64,000 nt of DNA from Heyndrickxia sporothermodurans (GTDB lineage: Bacteria; Bacillota; Bacilli; Bacillales; Bacillaceae_C). Of this stretch, positions 29,150-38,835 are shown in pieces. The DNA is taken from NCBI GenBank assembly GCA_018333075.1, contig BORH01000010.1, forward strand, positions 105,448-169,447, given 5' to 3'. The notes under the pieces were generated by a model. The model was not told the origin of the DNA, ran no database searches, and saw only the letters and a list, made by a program, of their open reading frames with translations. The position numbers were made by a program, and so were the translations under genes. Position 1 is the stretch's first letter. Each line of letters opens with the position of its first letter.

Positions 29150-29344
29150 TTATCTTTGAAAACCGCCTAATTGTTGTTCAGCCATAGATACAAGACGTTT
29201 AGTAATTTCACCACCAACAGATCCGTTAGCACGTGAAGTTGTGTCTGCTCCAAGATTTACACCAAATTCTTGAGCAATTTCATATTTCATTTGATCAAGA
29301 GCTTGTTCAGCACCTGGTGCTACTAATTGATTATTGTTTGGCAT
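29150..29344 (-). CDS. sspA: Alpha/beta-type small acid-soluble spore protein
   Basis: Coats and protects DNA in dormant spores and is degraded by the GPR protease on germination. 64 residues. The family signatures are clear: [15 protein letters not shown] (GPR site region, ..YEIAQEFGV) and [19 protein letters not shown] with AAGGAGGTG. Which of the paralogues this is cannot be said; the position beside thiI-nifZ matches B. subtilis sspA. A 13-bp inverted repeat encloses its ribosome site. Confidence 0.93.
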   Translation of the reverse strand: MPNNNQLVAPGAEQALDQMKYEIAQEFGVNLGADTTSRANGSVGGEITKRLVSMAEQQLGGFQR

Positions 29345-29390
29345 GTGTTTTCACCTCCTTGTGAGTATAGAGTGTGCGAAAACACATGCC
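29340..29390 (-). promoter_or_regulatory. 13-bp inverted repeat enclosing the sspA ribosome site and start codon
   Basis: GGCATGTGTTTTC (29340-29352) and GAAAACACATGCC (29378-29390) are perfect inverse copies 25 bases apart. On the transcript the start codon lies in the 3' arm and the AAGGAGGT site lies in the loop at the base of that arm. It would form only if transcription starts upstream of 29390. A -10-like TATACTC inside the loop would instead start downstream of the first arm. Confidence 0.55.
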
Positions 29391-29448
29391 TTCATACAAT
29401 TTATCTTTTGGTAATTCTTCCTTAATAAGAAAGTGTTATCCATAGAAT

Positions 29449-30657
29449 CTATAATAAATCTGAAAAGATCTCCTCATTCTCTTTATTTTCACTAGAAACA
29501 ATAATTGTTTCCACACCTGCAACTGCTTCTTCAATTAATGAAGAGAAGTCAACCTTACTTTCAAAATACTGCATTTTGTCCAGCTTAGGGCGTGTTTTTG
29601 GAGCTGGTGGCGTGAAAATAGTACAGCAATCTTCATATGGTAAATTAGATGTTTCAAATGTATCAATTTTTTTTGCAATATCAATAATCTCTAATTTATC
29701 CATTGAAATTAATGGTCGAAGAATTGGTGTTGCAGTCACATCATTAATAGCAATCATGCTTTCAAGAGTTTGGCTAGCTACTTGTCCTAAGCTTTCACCA
29801 GTAACGATAGCTAATCCACTGTTCATTCTTCTAATTTCATCTGTTATACGCAGCATCATTCTTCTTGTTGCTGTCATAGAGTAACCTTCAGGAATCTGCT
29901 TATGAATCGTTTCTTGAATTTTTGTAAAAGGAACGATATGCATTTTTACAAAGCCATTATATACAGCCATTTTTTTTGCTAGATCAATTGCCTTTTGTTT
30001 AGCACGTTCACTTGTAAATGGTGGACTATGGAAGTGAACAGCTTCTATTTTCACTCCACGTTTCATAGTTAAATAACCTGCAACTGGACTATCTATCCCA
30101 CCTGATAGCATAAGCATTGCCTTTCCTGAAGAACCAACTGGTAGTCCACCTGCACCACGTATAATTTCGCTTGATAAATAAACTCCATCTTTCCTAACAT
30201 CCACAATGAGATTAATATCTGGATTTTTTACATTTACTTTTATCGATTGAATATGAGTAAGAATGTATGATCCAATTTCATAATTGATTTCATTTGTGTC
30301 ATATTCAAATGTTTTGTCACCTCGTCTTGTTGACACTTTAAATGTCGCACCTTCATGATAGAGCTGTTGAACAAGCTTTAATCCGATATCCTTCATTTCA
30401 TCAATCTGCTTCTCTGTTTTAACCGCTAAGCTGAATGATTGAATTCCAAATACCTTTGATAATTCTTCCATGATAGGCTTACTATCTTCCCCATTTAATA
30501 GTATGAACATTCGATCATGTCCACCTTGGATTTGAATTTCTTTAAAATTCTTTAGTACAGCACGAATATTCTTTTTTAAGTGAGTGATAAAGTGATTTCG
30601 ATTTTTTCCTTTTGTTGATAATTCTCCATATCTAATTAAAATGCGATCATATTTCAC
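29449..30657 (-). CDS. thiI: tRNA 4-thiouridine synthetase ThiI
   Basis: Transfers sulfur to uridine 8 of tRNA using persulfide from a dedicated desulfurase. 402 residues, ending without a rhodanese domain as in Bacillus. Order: N-terminal ferredoxin-like and THUMP domains (~1-165), then PP-loop MLMLSGGIDSPVAGYLTMKRG near 183-200 and YEDCCTIFTPPAPKTRP near 340. The GTG start overlaps the nifZ stop (GTGA), so the pair is translationally coupled. Confidence 0.95.
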   Translation of the reverse strand: MKYDRILIRYGELSTKGKNRNHFITHLKKNIRAVLKNFKEIQIQGGHDRMFILLNGEDSKPIMEELSKVFGIQSFSLAVKTEKQIDEMKDIGLKLVQQLYHEGATFKVSTRRGDKTFEYDTNEINYEIGSYILTHIQSIKVNVKNPDINLIVDVRKDGVYLSSEIIRGAGGLPVGSSGKAMLMLSGGIDSPVAGYLTMKRGVKIEAVHFHSPPFTSERAKQKAIDLAKKMAVYNGFVKMHIVPFTKIQETIHKQIPEGYSMTATRRMMLRITDEIRRMNSGLAIVTGESLGQVASQTLESMIAINDVTATPILRPLISMDKLEIIDIAKKIDTFETSNLPYEDCCTIFTPPAPKTRPKLDKMQYFESKVDFSSLIEEAVAGVETIIVSSENKENEEIFSDLL

Positions 30658-31805
30658 TTCATTTCCCCCATTACTTCATACAATTTAATTAATATTTTCT
30701 CTAATTTTGTCATAAATATTTTTGCTTCATCCAATGTATTTTCAAATGATAAGCTAATGCGAACGGCTCCTTCGGCTACTTCATCAGAAACACCGATCGC
30801 TTGAAGTGTCCTACTTATTGTTTTTTGTTTTGAAGAGCACGCACTTGTGGTTGACACATATATTTGTTCAGCCTCAAGTGCATGTACGATAACTTCACCT
30901 TTTAAACCAATTGCTGAAAAATTAATAATATGTGGCGCAGAATGAAGTAGATTCGAATGTACCTCAATATATGATAATTGATTTAATGATGAATGCAAAT
31001 AATCTCTTATTTTTATCATTTCCACTAAATATTGTTTTCGTTTTTCATCAGTTAAGCGAAGCGCCTTTGCCATTGAAACAATTCCTCCGACATTTTCAGT
31101 ACCGCTTCTTATTTTATTTTCTTGATTTCCTCCTGAGAATAATGGAGAAATACGAATACCTTCTCTGATATAAAGAAGTCCACTGCCTTTTAGGCCATGA
31201 AATTTATGTGCAGATATTGTACAAAAATCAATATGTGCTTTATGGATATTTAATGGAACCTTACCAATTCCTTGTACATGATCAACATGAAATAATATTT
31301 TCGGATATTTACTTAATAATTTCCCTACCTCTTCGATTGATTGAATCGCTCCCATTTCATTATTCACATGCATAACAGAAACAAGTATTGTTTCAGCCTT
31401 AATAGCAGATTCAAGATCAGTTAATTGAAGTTGTCCATTTTCATTAACTGGTAAATAGGTTATTTCAAACCCTAATTGTTTTAATTGTTCACAGGCTTCA
31501 TACACTGATGGATGTTCTACACTAGTTGTAATGATATGATTTCCACGTGAACGGTATTGAAGAGCCGTTCCTTTAATAGCAAGATTATTTCCTTCTGTTC
31601 CCCCAGAAGTAAAGTATAATTCTTTTTCCTTCACATCTAATAATTTAGATAATTGCTTTCTTGCTTGTTTAACTAAGCTTTCTACTTTCCCACCAAAATT
31701 ATGTAGTGAAGATGGATTCGCATAGTATTCCCTTGAAACCTTTGCAAATGCATCAATTACTTCATCATATGGCTTTGTCGTTGCACTATTATCAAAATAA
31801 ATCAT
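30654..31805 (-). CDS. nifZ: Cysteine desulfurase NifZ, ThiI partner
   Basis: PLP enzyme making the persulfide passed to ThiI for tRNA thiolation. 383 residues. Motifs: IYFDNSATTKP at the N-terminus, TSGGTEGNNLAIKG near 68-81, HVDHVQGIGKVP near 173, TISAHKFHGLKGSG near 193-206 (PLP Lys in HKFHG) and the persulfide Cys in STTSACSSK near 325. Coupled to thiI. Short intergenic gap after ezrA with that gene's terminator. Confidence 0.93.
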   Translation of the reverse strand: MIYFDNSATTKPYDEVIDAFAKVSREYYANPSSLHNFGGKVESLVKQARKQLSKLLDVKEKELYFTSGGTEGNNLAIKGTALQYRSRGNHIITTSVEHPSVYEACEQLKQLGFEITYLPVNENGQLQLTDLESAIKAETILVSVMHVNNEMGAIQSIEEVGKLLSKYPKILFHVDHVQGIGKVPLNIHKAHIDFCTISAHKFHGLKGSGLLYIREGIRISPLFSGGNQENKIRSGTENVGGIVSMAKALRLTDEKRKQYLVEMIKIRDYLHSSLNQLSYIEVHSNLLHSAPHIINFSAIGLKGEVIVHALEAEQIYVSTTSACSSKQKTISRTLQAIGVSDEVAEGAVRISLSFENTLDEAKIFMTKLEKILIKLYEVMGEMK

Positions 31806-32060
31806 TTATTAACACCTTCATAAAATTGTCTTAGTTGAAATTGTCCAAAAAACATTAAATCAGCTCTACTATTCATTAATAGCTTGTACCATACAAAAAA
31901 ACAATCTTCGTTACTGCCAACATGGCCAAAAATCTAACCATTTAAATTCTTCTTATTGAACATGAAATTCTATTATTCCAATGATAAATCATATCATAGG
32001 AAAACAGAATTGAAAATGGAAAGTACTCGAAACACCATTTTCCCTATCTAAAAATAGGCG

Positions 32061-32087
32061 AAGGCGAATGCCTTTTGCATTCGCCTT
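32061..32087 (-). terminator. Terminator after ezrA
   Basis: Perfect 11-bp stem AAGGCGAATGC/GCATTCGCCTT with a 5-base loop; it overlaps the ezrA stop. The minus-strand continuation CGCCTATTTTTAG is T-rich. Confidence 0.8.
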
Positions 32088-33786
32088 ATATTTCATCGTT
32101 ATGGATTATATCCTCAATATGTTTAATTGCTCCTGGCTCAACCTCTTCAACAGCTGTCGCTGCTTCTTCAAGTGCCATTTGGTATTCGTAACTTCGGAAA
32201 TGTTCTTCTGCCCTACGCAGCCCTTCAGCCAATTTCGAATTGCGAGCACGATAACGATTTCCATATTGTATCACTTTTTCAACTAATACAACTGTTTCAA
32301 CAAGTTCATTCGTTTGATTATAAAGAGAATCCACTGCTTCTATCGCATGTTGTAAGTAGGTTTGAATCGCTTTAATATTTAAAGGCTTTTCATTTAAACA
32401 TTTAAATACATCCTGTATATTTTCGTGGACTTGCTCCATAAACAATTCAAATTCATTCGGCAGTCCCGGAATATTACTTTTGGAAATAATTTTTAAAGTA
32501 TCGCTTACTTTCTTTTTTAATTCTGTTAATTTTTCACGTGCTTCAAGTTCATCTTTACGCAAATTTTGTAAATGTAGAGTAAACTCTTGTTGATCCTGTT
32601 TTATTTTTTCAATTTCCTCACGAATATCCGTCAAATCTGTACTTAAAATTGTATATGCAGAACGATCTTCCATAATTTTTATTTCGAGAGCTTCAAATCG
32701 TTTAATCAGCTTTGTAAGTTGCTTATCGAGACTATTTGGGATTTCAAGTTCTCCTTCTAATAACTGATAACTTTGCATAACAAAATCTGTCTCATGTTTA
32801 ATTTGTTCATTCGTTTCCTTCATACCAATTAAGCTATTTTTCGTCTCTGCTTGATTTTTTTGAATGAAATGTTTAGCTTGAACCTCTTTTTCCAAAAGTT
32901 CATAAAGTACATCTATTTTATCCTTCAAGTCTTTAATTCCAGATTCCACTTCATTTATTTCTGTTTTTTCTAGCAGTTCTGTATAAGATTTTAATGACGT
33001 TTTTATATTCTCTAATTCTTTTTCTACTTGAAGGTGATCTAAAATAAAGCCTTGATCAGACATTTCTTTTAATCCATCTTCTATTTCTGTCAATTGAGAA
33101 GGTAGGATTGTACTAACCTCTGTAATTAATTCTGGAATTTTTTCAATTTTATCGATTAATGTTTGAATCTTTTCCTTAAGGACGATGACCACTTCTCTCG
33201 CCTGTAAATAATCTCCATGCTCAGTAAGTTCATTAAAAAGCGAGATTTTTGCCGATACTTCTTCCAATTTAGATTCAAGATTGTGAATCGATTTCCCATA
33301 AACATGCCGTTGGATGAGTAATGTTTTTTTCAACATTTTATATTTTTTATTGAGCTCTTCAATTTCTACACGACTTTCCTCTTCACTGCCAATTAACTCA
33401 TGCAATTCTCCAAGGATGTTTTCTATTTTTGCTTCAACATTCTTCAAAATGGTTTCGATCTTCATATTCGATTCTTTCGCCATTTTAAAACGGTATTTAT
33501 CCGTAAACTCTTCAGAGTCGAAAAGATAATCTTCAATGTCTGGTAGCTCAACTGCAACAATATCGTCCCATGCTTTTCTCCACCGTTCAAACATTTCTTC
33601 AGTTTCACCAGTCATGTTCAGTTGCTTCACTTTTCCTAATTCATCCACCACTGGACGGTTCATAATGTCAATTTTCCAAGCCTCGAGTTTGTCAATTTCC
33701 TTGTAATATTTTTTTCTTGTAATAAAACCTATTATTAATAATATAAGTACAATTACGATTGCACCGATGATGTAATAATATACCAT
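32086..33786 (-). CDS. ezrA: Septation ring formation regulator EzrA
   Basis: Membrane-anchored coiled-coil protein that restrains FtsZ ring assembly and acts in wall synthesis at the septum. 566 residues: one N-terminal membrane helix (~3-22, IIGAIVIVLILLIIGFITRK), then nearly continuous heptad-rich coiled coil with a RWRKAWDDIVAVELPDIEDYLFDSEEFTDKYRF block near 70-100. ATG start, monocistronic. Confidence 0.95.
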   Translation of the reverse strand: MVYYYIIGAIVIVLILLIIGFITRKKYYKEIDKLEAWKIDIMNRPVVDELGKVKQLNMTGETEEMFERWRKAWDDIVAVELPDIEDYLFDSEEFTDKYRFKMAKESNMKIETILKNVEAKIENILGELHELIGSEEESRVEIEELNKKYKMLKKTLLIQRHVYGKSIHNLESKLEEVSAKISLFNELTEHGDYLQAREVVIVLKEKIQTLIDKIEKIPELITEVSTILPSQLTEIEDGLKEMSDQGFILDHLQVEKELENIKTSLKSYTELLEKTEINEVESGIKDLKDKIDVLYELLEKEVQAKHFIQKNQAETKNSLIGMKETNEQIKHETDFVMQSYQLLEGELEIPNSLDKQLTKLIKRFEALEIKIMEDRSAYTILSTDLTDIREEIEKIKQDQQEFTLHLQNLRKDELEAREKLTELKKKVSDTLKIISKSNIPGLPNEFELFMEQVHENIQDVFKCLNEKPLNIKAIQTYLQHAIEAVDSLYNQTNELVETVVLVEKVIQYGNRYRARNSKLAEGLRRAEEHFRSYEYQMALEEAATAVEEVEPGAIKHIEDIIHNDEI

Positions 33787-33955
33787 CGTAAGCCCCCTGT
33801 TCCGTCCAAACCTAATATCTATATGTATTATTTTTACTTATTTTAGTATGTAGTATTAATGATACCATGTAACGACAATTTTTGACTATTTAAAATCAAC
33901 ATTTTTCGCATTTTTTAAAGCAGTTTTTACTTTTTCCTTAATAATGTAAAAAAAC

Positions 33956-33977
33956 AGCACTGACAAAAGTCAATGCT
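33956..33977 (-). terminator. Terminator after refZ
   Basis: AGCATTGAC/GTCAGTGCT on the minus strand (one G-U pair), 4-base loop, followed by T7. Confidence 0.82.
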
Positions 33978-34613
33978 CTACAAAGGTATATTCATTTGAT
34001 AAGAATTTTTCTTTATTGTTTCATCAATCCACTCTTCAATACGCTGATAATATTTATCTACAAAAAAACGCTCTTGAGGAAAAACATGCCACACTTCTCT
34101 TAAATATTGACTGTTTAAAAACGGCATTGTAATAAGGCTTCTTAATTGTATGATGTAAAAGGATAGATCCATAGAAGACATGTTTTTTTCCAAGCATGTT
34201 CCCTCTAGCAATCTTTTAAATAGATACCTTTCCTTCATTAAATAAGAGGAAGTTATTTCCCTTACTACTTGTGAATCAATTGAAACCTCCCTCCATACAA
34301 AGCGTGATAGCAAATGATTAGCACTTTGAAAATATAATATTTTATAAAGAGCTCTTTTTAAGCAATAATCTGGTGGATCTGTCGCTAATGCATTCACCTC
34401 TTCATCTAAATAGGATAGATAAGCCTCAAAAAAGTGAATGAAACATTTTTCAAGTAGCCCTTGCTTACTGTCAAAGTGATAGGATATATTCGCAGGATTT
34501 ACCTTTGCCTTTTTTGCAATATCTCTAACTGATGTTCCATCATATCCCTTTATATTAAATAATGAGATCGCCGCTTCGACAATTGAATCCTTTGTAGAGC
34601 TTTTTACTTTCAT
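33978..34613 (-). CDS. refZ: RefZ-like TetR family protein (YttP)
   Basis: TetR-type DNA-binding protein; in B. subtilis RefZ binds sites around the origin and influences FtsZ and chromosome capture during sporulation. 211 residues from the ATG at 34613 (MKVKSSTKDSIVEAAISLF), with GGGAG 6 bases upstream; an in-frame ATG at 34628 has no site. The helix-turn-helix TSVRDIAKKAKVNPANISYHFDSKQGLLEKCF is at ~25-55. Position between ezrA and ytsP supports the name. Confidence 0.87.
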   Translation of the reverse strand: MKVKSSTKDSIVEAAISLFNIKGYDGTSVRDIAKKAKVNPANISYHFDSKQGLLEKCFIHFFEAYLSYLDEEVNALATDPPDYCLKRALYKILYFQSANHLLSRFVWREVSIDSQVVREITSSYLMKERYLFKRLLEGTCLEKNMSSMDLSFYIIQLRSLITMPFLNSQYLREVWHVFPQERFFVDKYYQRIEEWIDETIKKNSYQMNIPL

Positions 34614-34839
34614 CTGAATCTCCCTCATTTCAATCTTTTTCGCTTGAATAATAGAGTTAAATGTGCTAAAAGTAATTCAACTGTTCCATATCTATTCTTT
34701 CTTATTTATTTCTTGTTTATAAGCCGTATTTCCTTTAAGTAAATATCGACAATATCCTTAAAAAAAAACAAGATTTTGCAAAATTAGCATTTATTATTTC
34801 TTGCAATTTTCCATAAAACAAAAAGGTAGGGTGGTAAAA

Positions 34840-35319
34840 ATGTTTCATTCGATAAAATATGAGGGAACAAAAGACAAACAATATGATTTAGTAAACAAGC
34901 AACTAAAAGCATTAATAGAAGATGAACCAAATCGAATCGCCAATTTAAGTAATGCATCAGCTCTATTAAACCAATTTCTTGATAAAATTAATTGGGTTGG
35001 ATTTTATTTACTAGAAGAAAATGAACTAGTATTAGGACCATTTCAAGGATTACCTGCTTGTGTTCGAATTCCTGTCGGTAAAGGTGTTTGTGGAACATCT
35101 GTTAAAGAAAGAAAAACATTAAGAGTTCCTGATGTAAATGAATTTCCTGGCCATATCGCTTGTGACTCAGCCTCACAATCAGAAATCGTCATCCCGATAA
35201 TCAAAAACAATGAAGTCATCGGTGTTCTTGATATCGATAGTCCGGAAAAAGATCGCTTTGATGATATAGATGAAAATCATTTAACAGAATTCGTTAATAT
35301 TCTAGTTAAGTATATATAA
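34840..35319 (+). CDS. ytsP: GAF-domain free methionine-R-sulfoxide reductase (YtsP)
   Basis: Reduces free methionine R-sulfoxide. 159 residues from the ATG at 34840 with GGTGG upstream. A single GAF fold with the three cysteines of the fRMsr family: LPACVRIPVGKGVCGTSV (two Cys) near 78-90 and HIACDSASQSEIVIPI (third Cys) near 112. Divergent from refZ. Confidence 0.92.
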   Translation: MFHSIKYEGTKDKQYDLVNKQLKALIEDEPNRIANLSNASALLNQFLDKINWVGFYLLEENELVLGPFQGLPACVRIPVGKGVCGTSVKERKTLRVPDVNEFPGHIACDSASQSEIVIPIIKNNEVIGVLDIDSPEKDRFDDIDENHLTEFVNILVKYI

Positions 35320-35328
35320 TATAGAAAT

Positions 35329-35355
35329 AGAGCCTCTAGTACGACTAGTGGCTCT
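35329..35355. terminator. Shared hairpin between ytsP and dgcP
   Basis: AGAGCC-T-CTAG and CTAG-T-GGCTCT form a stem with one internal mismatch and a 5-base loop. T-tract on the minus strand is TATTTCTAT, modest. Confidence 0.65.
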
Positions 35356-37225
35356 AAGAAATATATTGATGCTCTTCTTTAATAACGACCTGATTTTTCC
35401 CAAGTTCCTTCGCATCATATAATCCCAAATCCGCACGATGAAAAAGACTTTCAAGCTCATCTTTTCGCTGCTTATTCCAGTAAGATACTCCACAAGAAAC
35501 CGTTATTTTCGGATTGGTATTTTCATATACGGTCTTTACTAATCTGTTTGCTACTTGAACACCTTTATTTAGAGGTAGATTTGGTAGGTAGATGGCTAAT
35601 TCCTCACCACCCCAGCGTGCTCCTATATCTGATGCTCTAATATTTTTTTGAATAATCTTTGCTACCTGAATAAGAATTTCATCTCCAATTTGATGACCAT
35701 ATGTATCATTTACTTCTTTAAAATTATCGATATCTAATAAGATAAATGTTCCTTCTTCATCTTTTTTCATCGATTGAATAACCTCATTATTAAGAAAGCT
35801 TTTGGCAAACAGTTGTGTTAAATGATCTGTTATGACCATTCTCTCCAATTCCTCTCTTAGCATTGAATTCGTAACTGCTAAAGTGGAATGATGGATCAAC
35901 GATTGAAATAATTTGAACATTTCGAAAGTAAAAAAGTAAGGAAACTCATGTGCAATAAGACAATATCCCTTTAATGTATCACTTTCCAGCATTGGAACAG
36001 CCATTATTGACGCATAAGGTAAAGCCTCATCCTCAAATAGTGTTCTGGCATCACTAATTAAGATTGATTCCTTTTTAAGGGAAATATTTTCTGTCATATA
36101 TTCTATACACTTTTTCCCGCCTGGAGTGTTATGAAGACCGCTACTGCCTTCTAGAATAATAGGTTCATCTTCTTTCAATAATACAAATCCAGCTTGTTCA
36201 GTATGAAAGGATTTCGAAATTTGTGTTTTTAGAAAATGCAATGTCTCGTCTAACCTTGAAGAAGAGTTCAATCGATGGGATGTTTCATTAATTAATTGAA
36301 GGTCTTCAATTAACCGTTGTGATTGTTCATATAATTTGGCATTTTCTAATGCACTGCCTCCAGTATTTGCAAGCAAACGAATAAACTCCACTTCATTATT
36401 TTGAAAAATAAATGAAGAGAATGTTTCTACTTGCAGAACACCATACACCCCTTGTTTTCCACAAAGTGGAGCATTTAAAAGAGTTTGGTTATTACTTACA
36501 TGTTCTTCAATTTTAATATCACCTGTAACAAAGCATTCCATGACAGGGCTATTTTCTTGATCAAACTGTAATTCCTTTATTGGCAAATTTTTATCATGAT
36601 TTGTATCATTTGATAGCATTAAAACAGTTTGAAAATGTGGAAATACCCTTTTTAATGTATGGATGATTTCTCTAAGTACAATATCTACATCCATAGATGA
36701 GTGAAACTTCTCTGTAACTCGAAAAAGTTCTTTGTATTTTTTTTCTTCACTCATTATTTTATAATGTTTATTTATAATATGGAGAAATTTCTCACTTTCA
36801 TAAGTAAAAGCTTCAAGATTGGATTCTATCAATTCTTCTACTTTTTCCAGATCAGCAACTAGAAATAAATACCCTTTTTTAAGTTCATTATAGTTAAATT
36901 CGAATCCACAATTAAATTCGGCTAGCATCGGAAATTGTGTAAGCTTTTCACGATTAGCCAATTTTTGTTCAATAAAAATAGTATTTACAATATCCGAAGT
37001 AATACAATTATGAAACTCAGCTTGTTGATTGGGGGCATATGTATATTCAATATAAAGTTGATTATTTTTTACGTTTTGAGTTGTATAATAAACTGCCTGT
37101 TTTGCACCCAACAACTCGACAATAATAGAAACCCAGTCAGCAATATTATTTTCTTGTGCTTCTTCCATTATGTCAAACAAACATGACTTATAATATAGAA
37201 TAAAATTTTGTACACTTACTTCCAT
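35354..37225 (-). CDS. dgcP: GAF-GGDEF diguanylate cyclase (DgcP/YtrP)
   Basis: Makes cyclic di-GMP from two GTP. 623 residues: N-terminal uncharacterised region (~1-160), two GAF-like domains (~160-305 and ~310-450), then GGDEF (~455-615). The active-site signature is ARWGGEELAIYL with GGEEL at 539-543, so catalysis is expected. RASD five residues before it matches the RxxD inhibitory site. DHLTQLFAKSFLN, IDNFKEVNDTYGHQIGDEIL and ADLGLYDAKELGKN are typical. DgcP is the B. subtilis homologue at this locus. ATG with AGGTGAT upstream. Confidence 0.92.
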   Translation of the reverse strand: MEVSVQNFILYYKSCLFDIMEEAQENNIADWVSIIVELLGAKQAVYYTTQNVKNNQLYIEYTYAPNQQAEFHNCITSDIVNTIFIEQKLANREKLTQFPMLAEFNCGFEFNYNELKKGYLFLVADLEKVEELIESNLEAFTYESEKFLHIINKHYKIMSEEKKYKELFRVTEKFHSSMDVDIVLREIIHTLKRVFPHFQTVLMLSNDTNHDKNLPIKELQFDQENSPVMECFVTGDIKIEEHVSNNQTLLNAPLCGKQGVYGVLQVETFSSFIFQNNEVEFIRLLANTGGSALENAKLYEQSQRLIEDLQLINETSHRLNSSSRLDETLHFLKTQISKSFHTEQAGFVLLKEDEPIILEGSSGLHNTPGGKKCIEYMTENISLKKESILISDARTLFEDEALPYASIMAVPMLESDTLKGYCLIAHEFPYFFTFEMFKLFQSLIHHSTLAVTNSMLREELERMVITDHLTQLFAKSFLNNEVIQSMKKDEEGTFILLDIDNFKEVNDTYGHQIGDEILIQVAKIIQKNIRASDIGARWGGEELAIYLPNLPLNKGVQVANRLVKTVYENTNPKITVSCGVSYWNKQRKDELESLFHRADLGLYDAKELGKNQVVIKEEHQYIS

Positions 37226-37383
37226 TTGTAATCACCTATCATCTAAAAGCATAGTCAATCGTGAAATTACTTTAATCTTTAAACATTTTTATAATTGTAT
37301 ACTTTAGTCCTAGTACTATTATACTATATATTATTTTTTTTGCCTATCTATTACTGTGATATAAATTAAAATTCGATGTTCTC

Positions 37384-37412
37384 TTGACTTTAGTCAATAC
37401 TAGTCATATAAT
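37384..37412 (+). promoter_or_regulatory. Sigma-A promoter of rpsD
   Basis: TTGACT (37384-37389), 17 bases, TATAAT (37407-37412). It lies about 230 bases upstream of the rpsD start, so transcription begins near 37419 with a long leader. Confidence 0.88.
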
Positions 37413-37418
37413 GGACTT

Positions 37419-37644
37419 TGTGTAAAATAATGCAGCCTTTGCGGACAGCTTTATGATCGTATGTTGTTCCCATCTTTAGATTTTTAAATGGTAGAGAAGT
37501 TTTGCTTCCTCCTCTAAAATGTGGTGTATCGCGTAACCCTCTGCTGCTAGGGCGATGGTACATGAAAACAATATACACTTAATGATTGTTCACACCTGGT
37601 TTTTATTTTACAACAAAATAAAAACAATAAAGGAGGAGTCTTTA
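37419..37644 (+). ncRNA. rpsD autoregulatory leader RNA
   Basis: About 225 bases of untranslated leader between the promoter and rpsD. In B. subtilis S4 binds its own leader and represses synthesis. GC-richer pairing blocks (e.g. AATGCAGCCTTTGCGGACAGC and GCGTAACCCTCTGCTGCTAGG regions) suggest a folded RNA. The exact S4 pseudoknot was not drawn by hand. The start site is inferred from the promoter. Confidence 0.72.
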
Positions 37645-38247
37645 ATGGCTCGTTATACTGGTCCAAGTTGGAAATTATCTCGTCGTCTTGGCATTTCATT
37701 AAGCGGTACTGGTAAAGAACTTGAAAAACGTCCTTATGCACCTGGACAACATGGTCCTAACCAACGCAAAAAACTTTCTGAATATGGTCTTCAATTACAA
37801 GAGAAGCAAAAGCTTCGCCATATGTATGGAGTGAATGAACGCCAATTCCATAACACTTACTTAAAAGCAGGAAAATTACAAGGTAAACACGGTGAAAACT
37901 TCATGATTCTTCTTGAATCTCGTTTAGACAACCTTGTATATCGTCTTGGTTTAGCTCGTACTCGTCGTCAAGCACGTCAGCTTGTTAACCACGGACATAT
38001 TCTTGTAAATGGAAAACGTGTTGATATTCCATCATACCGTGTGACACCTGGTCAAACAATCGGTGTTCGTGAAAAATCTCGTAACTTATCAATCGTCAAA
38101 GAAGCAATCGAAGTAAACAACTTCGTACCTGAATTCCTTACATTTGATGCTGATAAATTAGAAGGAACTTTCACACGTCTACCTGAACGTTCAGAATTAC
38201 CTGCTGAAATTAACGAATCATTCATCGTTGAGTTCTACTCACGTTAA
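37645..38247 (+). CDS. rpsD: 30S ribosomal protein S4
   Basis: Primary 16S rRNA-binding protein of the small subunit. 200 residues from ATG 37645 ([20 protein letters not shown]) with AAAGGAGGAG upstream; this is the standard length. [21 protein letters not shown] is conserved and the S4 RNA-binding domain [28 protein letters not shown] sits near 90-120. No zinc-finger cysteines, the usual low-GC type. Codon use differs from neighbours in being strongly biased (highly expressed). Confidence 0.98.
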   Translation: MARYTGPSWKLSRRLGISLSGTGKELEKRPYAPGQHGPNQRKKLSEYGLQLQEKQKLRHMYGVNERQFHNTYLKAGKLQGKHGENFMILLESRLDNLVYRLGLARTRRQARQLVNHGHILVNGKRVDIPSYRVTPGQTIGVREKSRNLSIVKEAIEVNNFVPEFLTFDADKLEGTFTRLPERSELPAEINESFIVEFYSR

Positions 38248-38278
38248 GATTTTTATTACGCAGATAATAATTCTAAAA

Positions 38279-38320
38279 GCCTTGAAACGTTGTTAAATCA
38301 ACGTTTCAAGGCTTTTTTAT
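38279..38320 (+). terminator. Terminator after rpsD
   Basis: Perfect 14-bp stem GCCTTGAAACGTTG/CAACGTTTCAAGGC, 6-base loop, then T6. Confidence 0.92.
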
Positions 38321-38408
38321 TTTATTTAATAATGCAGGATGATGCACTAAAAAGAACATATTTGGGGCTAAGTTGGGGCTAAAAAATAAATACGTGGGTA
38401 GTGCTAAA

Positions 38409-38440
38409 AGAGAGGTTTTAAGACCTCTCTCTTTATATTT
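38409..38440 (+). terminator. Orphan terminator-like hairpin downstream of rpsD
   Basis: AGAGAGGT/ACCTCTCT with a 6-base loop, followed by CTTTATATTTTA. No gene lies between it and the rpsD terminator, so it may be left over from a deleted gene. Two GGGGCTAA copies precede it at about 38361-38382. Confidence 0.5.
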
Positions 38441-38835
38441 TATTAGTTTGCAGTATGGAGGAATTTTGATCCTTAACTTTCAATAAAAAATAAACTGTCC
38501 ACATGGGCGGTTTTAATATATTACAGTTATATTTAAAATTTTATCAAACAGGATTAACTCTATCCCCTTCTCAGTAACAACTTTAATTTCCTTCTTTAAT
38601 TGATCAATCAACATTAGATAAAGTTTGAACTAAAAGAAAATAATATAGCTTTTATACTTAATGTCGATGTTGCCTAAAAGAGATTTTTAAACTTTAAGTA
38701 ATAACGGAATTATACCAAACAAATTCATTTTATATTTGGAGGTGAATTTTTTTGGAACGTATCATATTTTTCTTTGTTCTTTACTAATATTATGTTTATG
38801 GCCCTATTCTGGATACTGGCAGAACGGAATATTAT

